64,000 nucleotides of DNA from Prochlorococcus sp. AG-347-L20 (GCA_003281225.1 QCCP01000001.1:1-64000); one strand, 5' to 3'. Numbered from the stretch's first letter, positions 42,555 through 53,059 are shown. The notes: generated from the sequence alone by a model not told the origin. Made by a program: numbers and translations.

Positions 42555-43607
42555 GTGATTTTTAACAGATTTAAATTTTCTCGAGATATTGGCATAGATT
42601 TGGGAACGGCCAATACTCTTATACATGTATCAGGAAAAGGCGTTGTTTTACAGGAGCCTTCTGTGGTAGCTATGGATTTAGAAGAAGGGATTCCATTAGC
42701 TGTTGGTAAAGAAGCAAAGTTAATGCTTGGAAGGACCCCTGGCAATATAAGAGCTGTAAGACCACTAAGAGATGGAGTTATCGCAGATTTTGATGCTGCA
42801 GAACAAATGATAAAAACATTTATTCAAAAATGTAATGAAGGCAAGGGGATAGTAGCTCCAAGGATAGTGATTGGAATTCCAAGTGGAGTTACTAGTGTTG
42901 AGCGAAGAGCAGTAAGAGAAGCTGGATTAGCGGGAGCTAGAGAAGTTCATTTAATAGATGAACCTGTCGCCGCAGCAATAGGAGCATCATTACCAGTAAC
43001 TGAGCCAATTGGAACAATGATTGTTGATATTGGTGGAGGTACTACTGAGGTTGCAGTATTAAGTTTAGGAGGAACTGTTTTGAGTGAATCTGTTCGAATA
43101 GCAGGAGATGAAATAAATGAGTCAATTGCGCTTTATCTTAAAAAAGTTCACAATTTAGTTGTTGGAGAGAGAACTGCAGAAGATATCAAGATAAAAATTG
43201 GATCTGCATTTCCAGATGATGATTTTGATAAAACTACTTTAGAGGTTAGAGGTTTACATCTTTTATCTGGTCTACCTAGATCAGTCACTTTGACATCAGG
43301 AGAAATTAGAGAAGCTATGGCTGAAACACTTAGCAAAATAGTCGAAGCTGTTAAAAGAACTTTAGAGCGAACCCCTCCTGAACTTGCCGCAGATATTGTT
43401 GATAGAGGTATCATGCTTGCAGGTGGTGGAGCTTTAGTGAGAGGCATTAATGATTTATTGAGCGATGAAACAGGAATTTTTACTCACATAGCAGAAAACC
43501 CACTGCTTTGCGTAGTGAATGGTTGTGGAGAGGTGTTGGATGATTTTAAAAAACTCAAAAGAGTTGTTGACACTCCAGAATTCATAAGGAATGCCATAAG
43601 AGATTAA
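42555..43607 (+). CDS. mreB: rod shape-determining protein MreB
   Basis: MreB is a bacterial actin that guides cell wall growth. The 350-residue protein has the phosphate loops G-I-D-L-G-T-A-N-T near residue 13 and [10 protein letters not shown] near 160, and the adenosine motif G-G-G-A-L-V-R-G-I near 295. The start is GTG 42555 (the only start that gives the usual F-S-R-D-I-G-I-D N-terminus). It leads the mreB-mreC-mreD cluster with 4 bp before mreC and is divergent from ssb by about 130 bp. Confidence 0.96.
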   Translation: MIFNRFKFSRDIGIDLGTANTLIHVSGKGVVLQEPSVVAMDLEEGIPLAVGKEAKLMLGRTPGNIRAVRPLRDGVIADFDAAEQMIKTFIQKCNEGKGIVAPRIVIGIPSGVTSVERRAVREAGLAGAREVHLIDEPVAAAIGASLPVTEPIGTMIVDIGGGTTEVAVLSLGGTVLSESVRIAGDEINESIALYLKKVHNLVVGERTAEDIKIKIGSAFPDDDFDKTTLEVRGLHLLSGLPRSVTLTSGEIREAMAETLSKIVEAVKRTLERTPPELAADIVDRGIMLAGGGALVRGINDLLSDETGIFTHIAENPLLCVVNGCGEVLDDFKKLKRVVDTPEFIRNAIRD

Positions 43608-43611
43608 TGTT

Positions 43612-44361
43612 ATGTTAGGTATCCGACGAATTTCTAATAGTCGTTGGTGGCATAAAAAGAAAAATTGGCTATTTTTTGCAATTTTTTTATTTTTGGTTTT
43701 TGTAAGAATATCAAAAGGAGCTTTTTATAAAGATCTTTATTATTTTATTTCAAAACCTTTTTGGCCTGGTCAATTTCAAAAAGAAATTGTTCTTGAGAGT
43801 ATTGATCAAGAATATTTAATAAAGTTAAATCTTCTTACAAAAGATAATATAAGATTGCGACAAATCTTATCTCTTCAAGAATCATCTAATGATGAACATA
43901 TTTCAGCTGCAGTTATTTCGCGAAAAACAGGAGGTTGGTGGAGACAAATAATTTTAAACAAAGGTTCAAAGGATGGAGTAGAAATTGGTAATCTTGTGAT
44001 TGGTCCGGGTGGATTATTAGGTAGAGTAAAGAATACTTCTTTATTCACTTCGTCGGTAACTTTAATAACTTCTCCAGAAAGTAAGTTAGGCGTTTGGGTG
44101 GATAGAATTCAAATCAATGGATTACTAGTCGGTTTAGGAGATGATTATCCTAGCCTAATACTTTATTCAAAAGATGCCGATATTAAAGTCGGAGATTTTG
44201 TATCATCATCTCCTGCTAGTACGTTATTACCTCCAAACATCCCTATTGGTATTGTCCAATCTATAGATGAGACTTTGAAATCAAAAAAAACGGCAAAAAT
44301 TTCTCTTATAGCAAAACCTCATGTAATTGATTGGGTACAAATTTTGAAAGTAAATATTTAA
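43612..44361 (+). CDS. mreC: rod shape-determining protein MreC
   Basis: MreC links MreB to the periplasmic wall enzymes. The 249-residue protein has a short cytoplasmic N-terminus, one membrane helix at about 20-36, a coiled-coil stretch (about 60-85) and beta domains with A-A-V-I-S-R near 101, I-L-N-K-G-S-K-D-G-V near 118 and V-I-G-P-G-G-L-L-G-R-V. The stop TAA shares its last A with the ATG of mreD (TAATG). Confidence 0.92.
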   Translation: MLGIRRISNSRWWHKKKNWLFFAIFLFLVFVRISKGAFYKDLYYFISKPFWPGQFQKEIVLESIDQEYLIKLNLLTKDNIRLRQILSLQESSNDEHISAAVISRKTGGWWRQIILNKGSKDGVEIGNLVIGPGGLLGRVKNTSLFTSSVTLITSPESKLGVWVDRIQINGLLVGLGDDYPSLILYSKDADIKVGDFVSSSPASTLLPPNIPIGIVQSIDETLKSKKTAKISLIAKPHVIDWVQILKVNI

Positions 44362-44876
44362 TGAATAAATTTTTTACCAAAAAATTTTCCATTATAAGCT
44401 TTATTTTTATCCCAATTATTTTTTTGTGGCACCCTAATTGGCTTGGATTTTTAGGTATTCAGCCTTATTGGCCGTTATTTTGGTTATTACCTTGGGCAAT
44501 GATTAATGGATCAATTAATGGATTAGTATTTGGTTTGTTTTTAGGTCTCATCTTAGATTCGCTAACTTTAAATGAAAGTTTTACTCAAATTCCAGGCCTA
44601 ATTTGTTGTGGATTTTTCTTTGGGAGAATTAAATCACATAGTGATATTTTGGTGGGACATTTTAGGTATGGTTTAATTTGTTCTTTTGGAAGTTTTTTAT
44701 GCGGTACTCTTTATCTCGCACAAATTTTGTTTAGAAATTCTTCAGATGGTAATTTTTTAATGTTTATTCCATCTGTAAAGAATATCTTAGCTGAAGTTTT
44801 TTTGACAGGTTTGTTTGCTCCCTTTATTTGCTCCCAACTTATAAGGATGTTTAAATTTTCAAGAAGAAAATTGTGA
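44361..44876 (+). CDS. mreD: rod shape-determining protein MreD
   Basis: MreD is an integral membrane partner of MreC. With the ATG at 44361, which overlaps the mreC stop by 1 bp, the protein has 171 residues and at least five hydrophobic spans, with P-Y-W-P-L-F-W-L-L-P-W-A-M, L-F-L-G-L-I-L-D-S-L (family G-L-x-x-D) near residue 66 and a basic end. A longer reading from TTG 44331 is possible but runs inside mreC. It is the weakest conserved of the trio, so position in the operon is part of the evidence. Confidence 0.88.
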   Translation: MNKFFTKKFSIISFIFIPIIFLWHPNWLGFLGIQPYWPLFWLLPWAMINGSINGLVFGLFLGLILDSLTLNESFTQIPGLICCGFFFGRIKSHSDILVGHFRYGLICSFGSFLCGTLYLAQILFRNSSDGNFLMFIPSVKNILAEVFLTGLFAPFICSQLIRMFKFSRRKL

Positions 44877-45059
44877 TAATAAATTTACCAAGAGGAAAAA
44901 ATGCTTGAAAAAATTTATATATTTTCAATTAATTTAAAATGTTTGTAAACCTTAGGAATATCTCTTTGAGGGTTCGTAATGTTATATTTTTAATTGTTAG
45001 AATAAATATTCAATGCAATAGTTCTTTGCTTTGAAATATCGAGAAATCTTTTTTTAACT

Positions 45060-45806
45060 ATGTCAAAAGCAAGAATTTTAGTTGTTGATGATGAACCAGC
45101 AGTTTTGAAGGTATTAGTTACGAGGCTTCAACTAGCAGGATATCAGGTATATTCAGCCACTAACGGCGAAGAAGCTCTTGAGTCTTTTCACAGGGATTCC
45201 CCAGATTTGATAGTTCTTGATGTTATGCTTCCAAAAATGGATGGATTTGCTGTTTGTAGAAGAATTAGAGCTGAGTCAGTAGTACCAATAATATTTTTAA
45301 CCGCTCTAGAGGCTATTTCAGAGAGAGTTGCTGGTTTGGATTTAGGAGCCGATGATTACTTATCTAAACCATTTAGCCCAAAAGAGTTAGAGGCCAGAAT
45401 AGCTACAATTTTGAGAAGAATGGGGCCAACTGTATCGGTTACTGAAACCAAAGAAGTACCTTCAGGCAAAGGAGTTATGAAATTTGGAAGTTTAGTTGTT
45501 GATACTAATCGCAGACAAGTTTCTAGAGCTGGAGATAGAATTAGCCTCACTTATACTGAATTTAGTCTCCTAGAATTATTATTTGACGAACCTGGAAAGG
45601 TTGTTCCTCGAGCAGAAATTTTGGAACAGCTGTGGGGCTATCCTCCTCGTAGAGCCGCAGATTTAAGAGTTGTAGATGTGTATGTTGCAAGATTAAGAGG
45701 TAAATTGGAACCAGATCCAAGAAATCCAGAATTAATACTAACTGTTAGAGGAATTGGTTACGCATCTCAGAGAGTTGGCGAAACAGCAACATCTTTGGCA
45801 AGTTGA
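45060..45806 (+). CDS. rpaB: OmpR-family response regulator, RpaB/Ycf27 type
   Basis: RpaB is the essential cyanobacterial regulator of light-dependent genes, binding HLR1 sites at photosystem promoters. The 248-residue protein has a receiver domain with D10-D11, phospho-acceptor D54 and K103, the segment G-L-D-L-G-A-D-D-Y-L-S-K-P-F-S-P-K-E-L-E-A-R, then a winged helix with L-T-Y-T-E-F-S-L-L-E-L-L, W-G-Y and V-D-V-Y-V-A-R-L-R-x-K-L-E. The receiver-end and C-terminal patterns (N-P-E-L-I-L-T-V-R-G-x-G-Y) match RpaB/Ycf27 better than RpaA. The 183-bp upstream gap contains no other clear gene. Confidence 0.78.
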   Translation: MSKARILVVDDEPAVLKVLVTRLQLAGYQVYSATNGEEALESFHRDSPDLIVLDVMLPKMDGFAVCRRIRAESVVPIIFLTALEAISERVAGLDLGADDYLSKPFSPKELEARIATILRRMGPTVSVTETKEVPSGKGVMKFGSLVVDTNRRQVSRAGDRISLTYTEFSLLELLFDEPGKVVPRAEILEQLWGYPPRRAADLRVVDVYVARLRGKLEPDPRNPELILTVRGIGYASQRVGETATSLAS

Positions 45807-45856
45807 GCAATAGTCTGATAATTTTATTAAATAAAACAAATATATTTAAATAAATT

Positions 45857-47368
45857 TTGTCTGAAATTAAGGAAGCGCGCTTACAAAAAGCTAGTTCACT
45901 CGTGAATAAAGGATTTGCTTCTTACGCACAGAGCTTTAAGGTATCACATACTACCAGTTTTCTTATTCAAAAATTTGATCATCTAGAAAATGGTCAAGAG
46001 GAAGACTTCAGTGTTTCTATTGCTGGTAGAGTTCTGGCAAAAAGGGTAATGGGCAAAATTGCCTTTTTCACAATAAGCGATCAAGAAGCTCAGATTCAGC
46101 TTTATCTAGATAAAAGGATTATTAATTTCAATTTAGAAAAACAAAAATTACTGTCTTTTGAAGATCTCAAGGAAATAGTAGATATTGGTGATTGGATAGG
46201 AGTCTATGGAACTATTAAAAAAACTAATAAAGGTGAGCTTTCAATTAAAGTAGAAAAATGGGAAATGTTATCCAAATCATTACAACCTCTCCCAGATAAA
46301 TGGCATGGATTGACTGATATTGAAAAAAGATATAGACAACGTTATTTAGATTTAATAGTTAATCCTCACTCTAAAAATGTATTTAAAACCAGAGCGAAAT
46401 GTATAAGTTTTATAAGAAAATGGCTAGATAATAGAAATTTTTTAGAGATAGAGACTCCAATTCTGCAATCTGAAGCTGGTGGTGCTGAAGCAAGACCATT
46501 TATAACTCATCACAATACATTAGATATTCCGTTGTATTTAAGAATAGCTACAGAATTACATTTAAAGAGAATGGTTGTTGGAGGTTTTGAGAAAGTCTAT
46601 GAATTGGGAAGAATCTTCCGTAATGAGGGGATAAGTACAAGGCATAATCCAGAATTCACCTCAGTGGAAATTTACGAAGCTTATTCTGATTATGTAGATA
46701 TGATGAATTTAACTGAAGAATTGATTAAAGACATCGTAGCTGATGCATGTGGGTCTTTAATTATAAATTATCAAAATAAAGAAATTGATTTTTCTAAGCC
46801 TTGGTCAAGAATATCCATGAAAGCTATTGTTAAAAAATATACAGGGATTGATTTTGATTCTTTCAGTGGAGACTTTCTAGCAGCAAAACAAGCCGTTAAA
46901 AATATAAATGTTGATTGTTCTAATAAAGTAAATACTATGGGAAGACTTTTAAATGAGGTCTTCGAGCAAAAAGTAGAATCAAAACTTATAGAACCCACTT
47001 TTGTTATTGATTATCCTGTTGAAATTTCTCCTTTAGCTAGGCCTCATCATGATAATAAAGAAATAGTTCAGAGATTTGAATTATTCATTGTTGGTCGAGA
47101 ACTGGCAAATGCGTTTAGTGAGTTGATAGATCCAGTAGATCAAAGAGAAAGAATGCAATTACAGCAATCTCTTAGAGATGCAGGAGATCTTGAGGCTCAC
47201 TGTATAGATGAAGATTTTTTAAATGCTTTAGAGATTGGCATGCCGCCTACGGGAGGATTAGGTATAGGCATTGATAGGCTAATTATGTTAATTACTAATA
47301 GCGCATCGATTAGAGATGTAATCCCTTTCCCATTGTTAAAACCAGAAATAACTTCCAAAAAAAGTTAA
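45857..47368 (+). CDS. lysS: lysyl-tRNA synthetase (class II)
   Basis: LysS charges tRNA-Lys. The 503-residue protein has an N-terminal OB anticodon-binding domain (about 45-150) and the class II core: motif 1 around F-L-E-I-E-T-P-I-L, motif 2 with [15 protein letters not shown], and motif 3 G-I-G-I-D-R-L-I-M. The start is TTG 45857, giving M-S-E-I-K-E-A-R-L-x-K-A, the expected N-terminus; no in-frame ATG precedes the OB domain. Confidence 0.95.
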   Translation: MSEIKEARLQKASSLVNKGFASYAQSFKVSHTTSFLIQKFDHLENGQEEDFSVSIAGRVLAKRVMGKIAFFTISDQEAQIQLYLDKRIINFNLEKQKLLSFEDLKEIVDIGDWIGVYGTIKKTNKGELSIKVEKWEMLSKSLQPLPDKWHGLTDIEKRYRQRYLDLIVNPHSKNVFKTRAKCISFIRKWLDNRNFLEIETPILQSEAGGAEARPFITHHNTLDIPLYLRIATELHLKRMVVGGFEKVYELGRIFRNEGISTRHNPEFTSVEIYEAYSDYVDMMNLTEELIKDIVADACGSLIINYQNKEIDFSKPWSRISMKAIVKKYTGIDFDSFSGDFLAAKQAVKNINVDCSNKVNTMGRLLNEVFEQKVESKLIEPTFVIDYPVEISPLARPHHDNKEIVQRFELFIVGRELANAFSELIDPVDQRERMQLQQSLRDAGDLEAHCIDEDFLNALEIGMPPTGGLGIGIDRLIMLITNSASIRDVIPFPLLKPEITSKKS

Positions 47369-47424
47369 AAATCACCCTCGAATGAAGTAAAATAGTTAAA
47401 TCAATCCAATACGAAATTTTTTAA

Positions 47425-47670
47425 ATGAGTGGTGAACGTGTTGGTTTCCGTTTCAAACACGCGGATGCAGTAGTAAAAAGAAATCCTCAAGGCCGATCAA
47501 GAAGAGGATGGGTTATTGAACCAGTAGAGCAAACTACAAGTAGAGGTACAAAAATGCCTGCATATAAAATTCGCTGGAGAGATAGTGAGAGGCCAGAAAC
47601 TGTATTGCAGCATATGCTAATTGCAGATCCAGATCCTTCCCCACCTCCAACTTCAGTAAGTTTAGATTGA
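47425..47670 (+). CDS. small conserved cyanobacterial protein, unknown function
   Basis: The 81-residue product is hydrophilic and basic in its first half (R-F-K-H-A-D-A-V-V-K-R-N-P-Q-G-R-S-R-R-G-W) and ends in a proline-rich tail (D-P-D-P-S-P-P-P-T). It has V-I-E-P-V-E-Q and P-A-Y-K-I-R-W-R-D-S-E-R-P-E, which suggest a small beta-barrel binding nucleic acid or protein. I do not recognise a named family. It lies 56 bp after lysS. Codon use and composition look like the neighbours. Confidence 0.65.
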   Translation: MSGERVGFRFKHADAVVKRNPQGRSRRGWVIEPVEQTTSRGTKMPAYKIRWRDSERPETVLQHMLIADPDPSPPPTSVSLD

Positions 47671-47696
47671 TATTTTCAATAATTCTGACTAATCTT

Positions 47697-48191
47697 TTAT
47701 CTTTTTAGTGCAGAGTTGATTTCTTTTTTTATGCTTTTTTGTTTTTCATCTTGTCGTTTGTCATGTAATTTTTTCCCTTTACCAACTCCAATAGTTAGTT
47801 TTATCCATGAGCCTTTTAAATAAAGAGATAATGGAACAATAGTCATTCCTTTTTTTTCAGTATTAGATTTCATTTTAATTATTTCTTTTTTATGTAGTAG
47901 CAACTTTCTATCTCTTAGTGGATCATGATTAAAGAAAGACCCCACATTTTTATGTGGTGAAATGTGAACATTTAATAATAAGATCTCACCATCTCTGAAT
48001 GAACAGTATCCGTCTCTTAAATTTGCTTTTCCGTTTCTAATAGACTTTACTTCAGTCCCTAAAAGCTCAATTCCAGCTTCGATTGTTTCAGATATTGCAT
48101 ATTGAAATTTTGCATATCTATTATCAGCTAGAAGTTTAAAATTATTTGCTTTATTAGTATTTTTTTTAACTTTGTTTGAATTTTTTGCCAT
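47697..48191 (-). CDS. smpB: SsrA-binding protein SmpB
   Basis: SmpB carries tmRNA to stalled ribosomes in trans-translation. The 164-residue protein has an N-terminal basic extension, then [36 protein letters not shown] and a basic tail with [10 protein letters not shown]. Tagged products go to ClpXP, whose genes are also in this window. The ssrA gene was not seen here. It is divergent from ruvB by 52 bp. Confidence 0.95.
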   Translation of the reverse strand: MAKNSNKVKKNTNKANNFKLLADNRYAKFQYAISETIEAGIELLGTEVKSIRNGKANLRDGYCSFRDGEILLLNVHISPHKNVGSFFNHDPLRDRKLLLHKKEIIKMKSNTEKKGMTIVPLSLYLKGSWIKLTIGVGKGKKLHDKRQDEKQKSIKKEINSALKR

Positions 48192-48243
48192 TTTAGTTGT
48201 AAAAAATCTTTCTACTCAGAACAATTGCAATTAACCTTTCATT

Positions 48244-49302
48244 ATGGCAATAATTTCTTCCAATATAGGCGATAATGACTTTTCTTTTCGTAAAAAAGAA
48301 CTTAGGCTAGTTGATTCAAAAAACATTCCAGAAGAAAAGAGAAATAATAATTTGAACTTAGCCCGGCCTCTTAATTTAAAAGAATTTATTGGCCAAGAAC
48401 AACTTAAATCTTCTTTAAGAATAGCTATAGATGCTTCAATTATTAGAAAAGAACCTTTGGAGCATACTCTTTTATATGGACAACCTGGTCTAGGTAAGAC
48501 TACTCTTGCTTTTTTGATAGCCCACGAATTGAATACAAAATGTAGGATTGCGACTGCACCAGCAATTGAAAGACCAAGAGATATTGTAGGTTTACTTCTT
48601 GGATTAAAAGAAGGTGAAGTTTTATTTATCGATGAGATACATCGCTTAAATAGGTTAACTGAAGAGTTGTTATATTCTGCAATGGAGGATTTTAGACTTG
48701 ACTTAACTATGGGAGCTAATAGAGGAGCCCGTTGCAGAACAATTAATCTTCCTAGGTTTACTCTGATTGGCGCGACAACTAAATTAGCCTCAATTAGTGC
48801 ACCTCTAAGAGACAGATTTGGGATATCTCAGAAAATTGAATTCTATACATGTGATGAATTAAAACAAATTATTGTTAATTTCTCCCGATTAATAAACCTC
48901 AATTTAGAAGATGAAGCATCTTATGATTTGGCAAAGATATCTCGAGGGACTCCAAGAATTGCTTTAAGATTATTAAGACGAGTTAGAGATTATGCTCAAG
49001 TTGTTATGAAAACTAATACTATCTCAGTGAATTTAATAAAAAAAGCTTTAAATTCTTACCAAATAGACGAAAAAGGATTGGATTCTTTAGATAGACACTA
49101 TTTATCTTTTCTTAACCAAAACAATAATATTCCAACTGGCCTTGATTCAATTGCATCTGGGTTGGGCGATGATTCTTCAATGTTAGAATTTGTTGTTGAG
49201 CCATATCTTATTAAAATTGGTTTTCTCACGAGAACTCCTCGAGGAAGATTGCTTACTGCTTTAGGAAAAAAGTACATTGATTCAAAAGATGATAACTTTT
49301 AA
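48244..49302 (+). CDS. ruvB: Holliday junction branch migration helicase RuvB
   Basis: RuvB is the hexameric motor that drives branch migration in recombination. The 352-residue protein has [13 protein letters not shown] (Walker A) near residue 80, [11 protein letters not shown] near 130, the [19 protein letters not shown] segment with the arginine finger and sensor 1, and a C-terminal winged helix with G-F-L-x-R-T-P-R-G-R. The N-terminal 35 residues are variable. Confidence 0.95.
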   Translation: MAIISSNIGDNDFSFRKKELRLVDSKNIPEEKRNNNLNLARPLNLKEFIGQEQLKSSLRIAIDASIIRKEPLEHTLLYGQPGLGKTTLAFLIAHELNTKCRIATAPAIERPRDIVGLLLGLKEGEVLFIDEIHRLNRLTEELLYSAMEDFRLDLTMGANRGARCRTINLPRFTLIGATTKLASISAPLRDRFGISQKIEFYTCDELKQIIVNFSRLINLNLEDEASYDLAKISRGTPRIALRLLRRVRDYAQVVMKTNTISVNLIKKALNSYQIDEKGLDSLDRHYLSFLNQNNNIPTGLDSIASGLGDDSSMLEFVVEPYLIKIGFLTRTPRGRLLTALGKKYIDSKDDNF

Positions 49303-50077
49303 AAAAGTTAAGGTTTGTTTTTTATTAATTTTTATTTTTTTCAATATTTTTTATATTGCACCATGCTATTCATTATCTTCGAGAGAGGATTTGTTTAAAA
49401 ATGCGTTAGATCTTAGTTCAGGCGGAAAATTTAATCTCGCTTTACAAGAATGGAATCAATATCTCGATTCTTATCCTGATGACGCTGCAGGTTTTAGCAA
49501 TAGAGGAAATGTAAGACTTGTTGTAGGAGATGTTAAGGGATCAATAGATGACCAAAATAAGGCAATAAGTTTGAATCCTAGTGAAATAGATCCTTACATT
49601 AACAGGGGGATTGCTGAGGAAGCATTGGGTTTATGGTCGCAAGCGAAAAAGGATTATATGTTCGTTATTTCCCTAGATAGTAAAAATTTCTCTGCATTAT
49701 ATAATTTAGCTAACGTCGAAGGATCTACATCCCATTGGGATAAAGCAAGAGATTTATTCTCAAAAGCTGCTTTATATAATCCAGGATTTGCCATGGCTAG
49801 GTCAAGTTTGGCGTTAGCAGATTTCCAGTTGGGAAATATTGATGAAGCTGAAAAAGAATTAATAAAGTTAATTAGACGTTATCCAACTTTTGCAGATGCT
49901 AGGGCAGCTTTAACAGCTTTGAGTTGGTCTAATGGTGAAGCTGGTAAAGCAGAGAGTAATTGGATAGCGGTAACTGAATTAGATCCTAGATATAGTGATG
50001 AAGAATGGTTAAAAAAAATAAGAAGATGGCCTCCTCAACCAATTAAAGATTTAATGAATTTTATCGATTTAAAATAA
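49289..50077 (+). CDS. exported TPR-repeat protein
   Basis: The 262-residue protein (from ATG 49289) starts with a hydrophobic signal-like segment ending near C-Y-S. At least three TPR units follow: repeats with F-x-L-A-L-Q-E-W-N-x-Y, [22 protein letters not shown] and [12 protein letters not shown]. It overlaps the ruvB 3' end by 14 bp in another frame; a TTG at 49277 is an alternative start with longer overlap. Lumenal or periplasmic scaffolding is inferred; related cyanobacterial TPR proteins occur in photosystem assembly. Confidence 0.8.
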   Translation: MITFKKVKVCFLLIFIFFNIFYIAPCYSLSSREDLFKNALDLSSGGKFNLALQEWNQYLDSYPDDAAGFSNRGNVRLVVGDVKGSIDDQNKAISLNPSEIDPYINRGIAEEALGLWSQAKKDYMFVISLDSKNFSALYNLANVEGSTSHWDKARDLFSKAALYNPGFAMARSSLALADFQLGNIDEAEKELIKLIRRYPTFADARAALTALSWSNGEAGKAESNWIAVTELDPRYSDEEWLKKIRRWPPQPIKDLMNFIDLK

Positions 50078-50080
50078 GTA

Positions 50081-51265
50081 ATGAATAGAGATCAGTTACA
50101 TAAAAAAATTGATTCGTTTAATGATGAACTAATTAACTTAAGAAGACATATCCATGCACATCCGGAATTAAGTGGACTTGAAAATCAAACAGCGATCTTG
50201 ATCAGTGGTTTTTTAAAAGATATTGGTTGGAATGTTAGAGAATCTATAGGTAGGACTGGAGTTATAGCTGATTTTGGCCCTCTAGATAAAGGTATTATAG
50301 GTTTAAGAGTGGATATGGATGCTTTGCCAATATTTGAGGAAACTAAATTAAGTTTTTCTTCAAAAGTAGATGGTGTTATGCATGCCTGTGGTCACGATTT
50401 GCATATCTCGATTGGATTGGGCGTCGCAAAAATTATTAAGGATTTAAAACTAAATTTTGGGACTCGGATAATTTTTCAGCCTGCTGAAGAAATTGCGAGT
50501 GGAGCTAGATGGATGATTAAGGATGGTGCAACTAATGGTTTAACCTATATTTTGGGAGTTCATGTCTACCCCGATTTATCCGTAGGGACTATTGGCATTA
50601 AAGAGGGAAGTTTAACTGCAGCTGCTGGAGAACTTAATGTTGAGATTAAAGGAAAATCAGGCCATGGTGCTCGACCTCATGAAGGAGTTGATGCTATTTG
50701 GGCGGCCTCAAAAGTAATCTCGGGAATTCAAGAATCAATAACACGTAAGTTAGACCCTCTAGATCCAGTAGTAATAACTTTTGGGAAAATTAATGGTGGC
50801 AATGCATTTAATGTTCTCGCAGAAAAGGTTAATTTAATTGGTACCGTTAGATGCACTAATCGTAAAGTATTTACGAATATTGGTAATTGGCTAAATGAAA
50901 ATATCACTTCATTAGCTAATAGTTGCGGAGCTGAAGCAAAAGTAATATTTAGAGAAATCACTCCGGCAGTTAATAATAATCCTGAAATGAATAGAGTCCT
51001 CAGAGATTCGGGAATTAAGGTTTTGGGTCAAGAAAATGTAATCGAATTACAAAAACCATCATTAGGAGCTGAGGATTTCGCTGAATTCTTAAATGAAATT
51101 CCTGGAGCTATGTTTAGGCTTGGGGTTTCTAGTACCAATGGATGTGCTCCTCTTCATAGCTCTAAATTTGATCCGGATGAAAGAGCTATTGCTGTTGGAA
51201 TTAAAGTGATAACAGAATCCATAGTAAAATTAAATAATGAAAAAATTAATACTATTGGCCAATGA
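50081..51265 (+). CDS. M20-family amidohydrolase (N-acyl amino acid / hippurate type)
   Basis: M20 peptidases hydrolyse N-acyl amino acids or similar amides with one or two metal ions. The 394-residue protein shows R-R-x-I-H-A-H-P-E-L-S near residue 18, M-H-A-C-G-H-D-L-H near 104 (metal ligands), Q-P-A-E-E near 137 with the catalytic glutamate, and G-H-G-A-R-P-H in the lid domain. The best match is the IAA-amino acid hydrolase/hippuricase subgroup. It lies 3 bp after the TPR gene and overlaps the next small ORF by 4 bp. Substrate unknown. Confidence 0.9.
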   Translation: MNRDQLHKKIDSFNDELINLRRHIHAHPELSGLENQTAILISGFLKDIGWNVRESIGRTGVIADFGPLDKGIIGLRVDMDALPIFEETKLSFSSKVDGVMHACGHDLHISIGLGVAKIIKDLKLNFGTRIIFQPAEEIASGARWMIKDGATNGLTYILGVHVYPDLSVGTIGIKEGSLTAAAGELNVEIKGKSGHGARPHEGVDAIWAASKVISGIQESITRKLDPLDPVVITFGKINGGNAFNVLAEKVNLIGTVRCTNRKVFTNIGNWLNENITSLANSCGAEAKVIFREITPAVNNNPEMNRVLRDSGIKVLGQENVIELQKPSLGAEDFAEFLNEIPGAMFRLGVSSTNGCAPLHSSKFDPDERAIAVGIKVITESIVKLNNEKINTIGQ

Positions 51266-51477
51266 TAATTAATAAAAGATTGATTTTATCTTTTGTAGCT
51301 CCTTTCATGATTTTTATATCTGCCATTGGATTAATATTTAGGGAGAATTCCAAAAAGATTTTTTATTTACCTATTGGCTTAATGGGGATTGTAATTATTT
51401 TGGAGAGGGGTATGAGCAGAGAATTGGATAGAAAAAATATTTTAAAAAAGATAAAGTCTTATCAAAAAAATAAATAA
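51262..51477 (+). CDS. small membrane protein, unknown function
   Basis: The 71-residue product begins with ATG overlapping the amidohydrolase stop (ATGA). It has two hydrophobic spans (about 6-24 and 33-46) separated by R-E-N-S-K-K-I, then a basic C-terminus with R-x-L-D-R-K-N-I-L-K-K-I-K. I do not recognise a family. Translational coupling with the amidohydrolase supports it being real. Confidence 0.55.
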   Translation: MIINKRLILSFVAPFMIFISAIGLIFRENSKKIFYLPIGLMGIVIILERGMSRELDRKNILKKIKSYQKNK

Positions 51478-51546
51478 AACAATTTTATTGATTTTCACGC
51501 AATATGAGATGACTTATTTTTAGAAAAGAGCTATTAATAAGATAAA

Positions 51547-51626
51547 TACTAGGGGTGCTAAGAAATTTAACTTAGCTGAGATCATACCCTTTGAACCTGA
51601 ATCATTAATTTCGATGCAGGGAAGTT
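51547..51626 (+). promoter_or_regulatory. TPP riboswitch (THI element)
   Basis: The leader of thiC contains the conserved THI-box elements in order: aGGGGTGCt at about 51551-51559, CTGAGATcaTACCC at 51576-51589, TTTGAACCTGA at 51590-51600, and GATGCAGGGAAGT at 51613-51625. P1 can close through ACT/AGT. These bind thiamin pyrophosphate and switch off the downstream gene. The distance from aptamer end to thiC ATG is about 50 bp, which allows control by masking of the start region; a strong terminator is not visible. Confidence 0.93.
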
Positions 51627-51674
51627 GAGATTTGATCAAACTTTAGTAATAGCACTTTTAAAAATTAAGAAATT

Positions 51675-53045
51675 ATGAGAAGTTCTTGGATTAAGCCTCG
51701 CCTTGGGAAAGACAATGTAACTCAGATGAACTTTGCGAGAAACGGATATATTACTGAAGAAATGGATTTTGTTGCTAAAAAAGAGAATCTTCCTTCTTCT
51801 TTAATAATGGAAGAAGTGGCAAGAGGAAGATTAATTATTCCAGCTAATATTAATCATTTGAATCTTGAGCCAATGTCTATAGGTATTGCTTCTAGATGCA
51901 AAGTTAATGCCAATATTGGTGCTTCCCCTAACGCAAGTGATATCAATGAAGAAGTAGAAAAGCTCAAACTTGCTGTTAAATATGGTGCTGATACGGTTAT
52001 GGATCTTTCTACGGGAGGAGTAAATTTAGATGAAGTCCGACAAGCAATTATTCAAGAATCTCCTGTTCCCATAGGAACTGTTCCTGTTTATCAAGCTTTA
52101 GAAAGTGTTCATGGTTCAATAGATAGACTAACAGAAGACGATTTTCTTCATATTATTGAAAAACATTGTCAGCAGGGCGTAGATTATCAAACTATTCATG
52201 CTGGTCTATTAATAGAGCATTTGCCAAAAGTTAAAGGAAGAATTACTGGAATTGTCAGTAGAGGGGGAGGTATTTTAGCCCAATGGATGTTACATCATTT
52301 TAAACAAAATCCTCTCTATACAAGGTTTGATGATATCTGTGAGATTTTCAAGAAATATGATTGTACTTTTTCTCTAGGAGATTCACTAAGGCCTGGATGT
52401 TTGCATGATGCTTCTGATGATGCTCAGCTAGCTGAATTGAAGACCTTAGGCGAGCTTACTAGAAGAGCATGGGAACATAATGTTCAAGTAATGGTTGAAG
52501 GTCCTGGACATGTACCTATGGATCAAATTGAGTTTAATGTAAGAAAGCAAATGGAAGAATGTTCAGAAGCCCCATTTTATGTGCTTGGTCCATTAGTGAC
52601 AGATATATCACCTGGTTATGACCATATATCAAGTGCTATTGGGGCGGCGATGGCAGGATGGTATGGGACTTCTATGTTATGTTATGTAACTCCAAAAGAA
52701 CATCTAGGTCTACCAAATGCAGAAGATGTGAGAGAGGGCTTAATTGCTTATAAAATAGCTGCTCACGCTGCTGATATAGCAAGACATAGAGCTGGAGCTC
52801 GTGATCGAGATGATGAACTTAGTCATGCAAGGTATAACTTTGATTGGAATAAACAATTCGAACTTTCATTAGATCCGGAAAGGGCAAAGCAGTACCATGA
52901 TGAAACGTTGCCTGAAGAAATCTTTAAAAAGGCAGAGTTTTGTTCAATGTGTGGACCTAAACATTGCCCAATGAATTCAAAGATTTCTGATGAATCTCTT
53001 GATCAGTTAAAAGATAAGCTTGAAGAATGCAATACTTCAGTATAG
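51675..53045 (+). CDS. thiC: phosphomethylpyrimidine synthase ThiC
   Basis: ThiC is a radical SAM enzyme that turns aminoimidazole ribotide into the hydroxymethylpyrimidine phosphate of thiamin. The 456-residue protein has [12 protein letters not shown] near residue 105, S-R-G-G-G-I near 195, G-P-G-H-V-P-M near 275 and the C-terminal iron-sulfur motif C-S-M-C-G-P-K-H-C. It is the short bacterial form. The TPP riboswitch directly upstream sets its regulation. Confidence 0.96.
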   Translation: MRSSWIKPRLGKDNVTQMNFARNGYITEEMDFVAKKENLPSSLIMEEVARGRLIIPANINHLNLEPMSIGIASRCKVNANIGASPNASDINEEVEKLKLAVKYGADTVMDLSTGGVNLDEVRQAIIQESPVPIGTVPVYQALESVHGSIDRLTEDDFLHIIEKHCQQGVDYQTIHAGLLIEHLPKVKGRITGIVSRGGGILAQWMLHHFKQNPLYTRFDDICEIFKKYDCTFSLGDSLRPGCLHDASDDAQLAELKTLGELTRRAWEHNVQVMVEGPGHVPMDQIEFNVRKQMEECSEAPFYVLGPLVTDISPGYDHISSAIGAAMAGWYGTSMLCYVTPKEHLGLPNAEDVREGLIAYKIAAHAADIARHRAGARDRDDELSHARYNFDWNKQFELSLDPERAKQYHDETLPEEIFKKAEFCSMCGPKHCPMNSKISDESLDQLKDKLEECNTSV

Positions 53046-53059
53046 TTATCAATTAGTAG

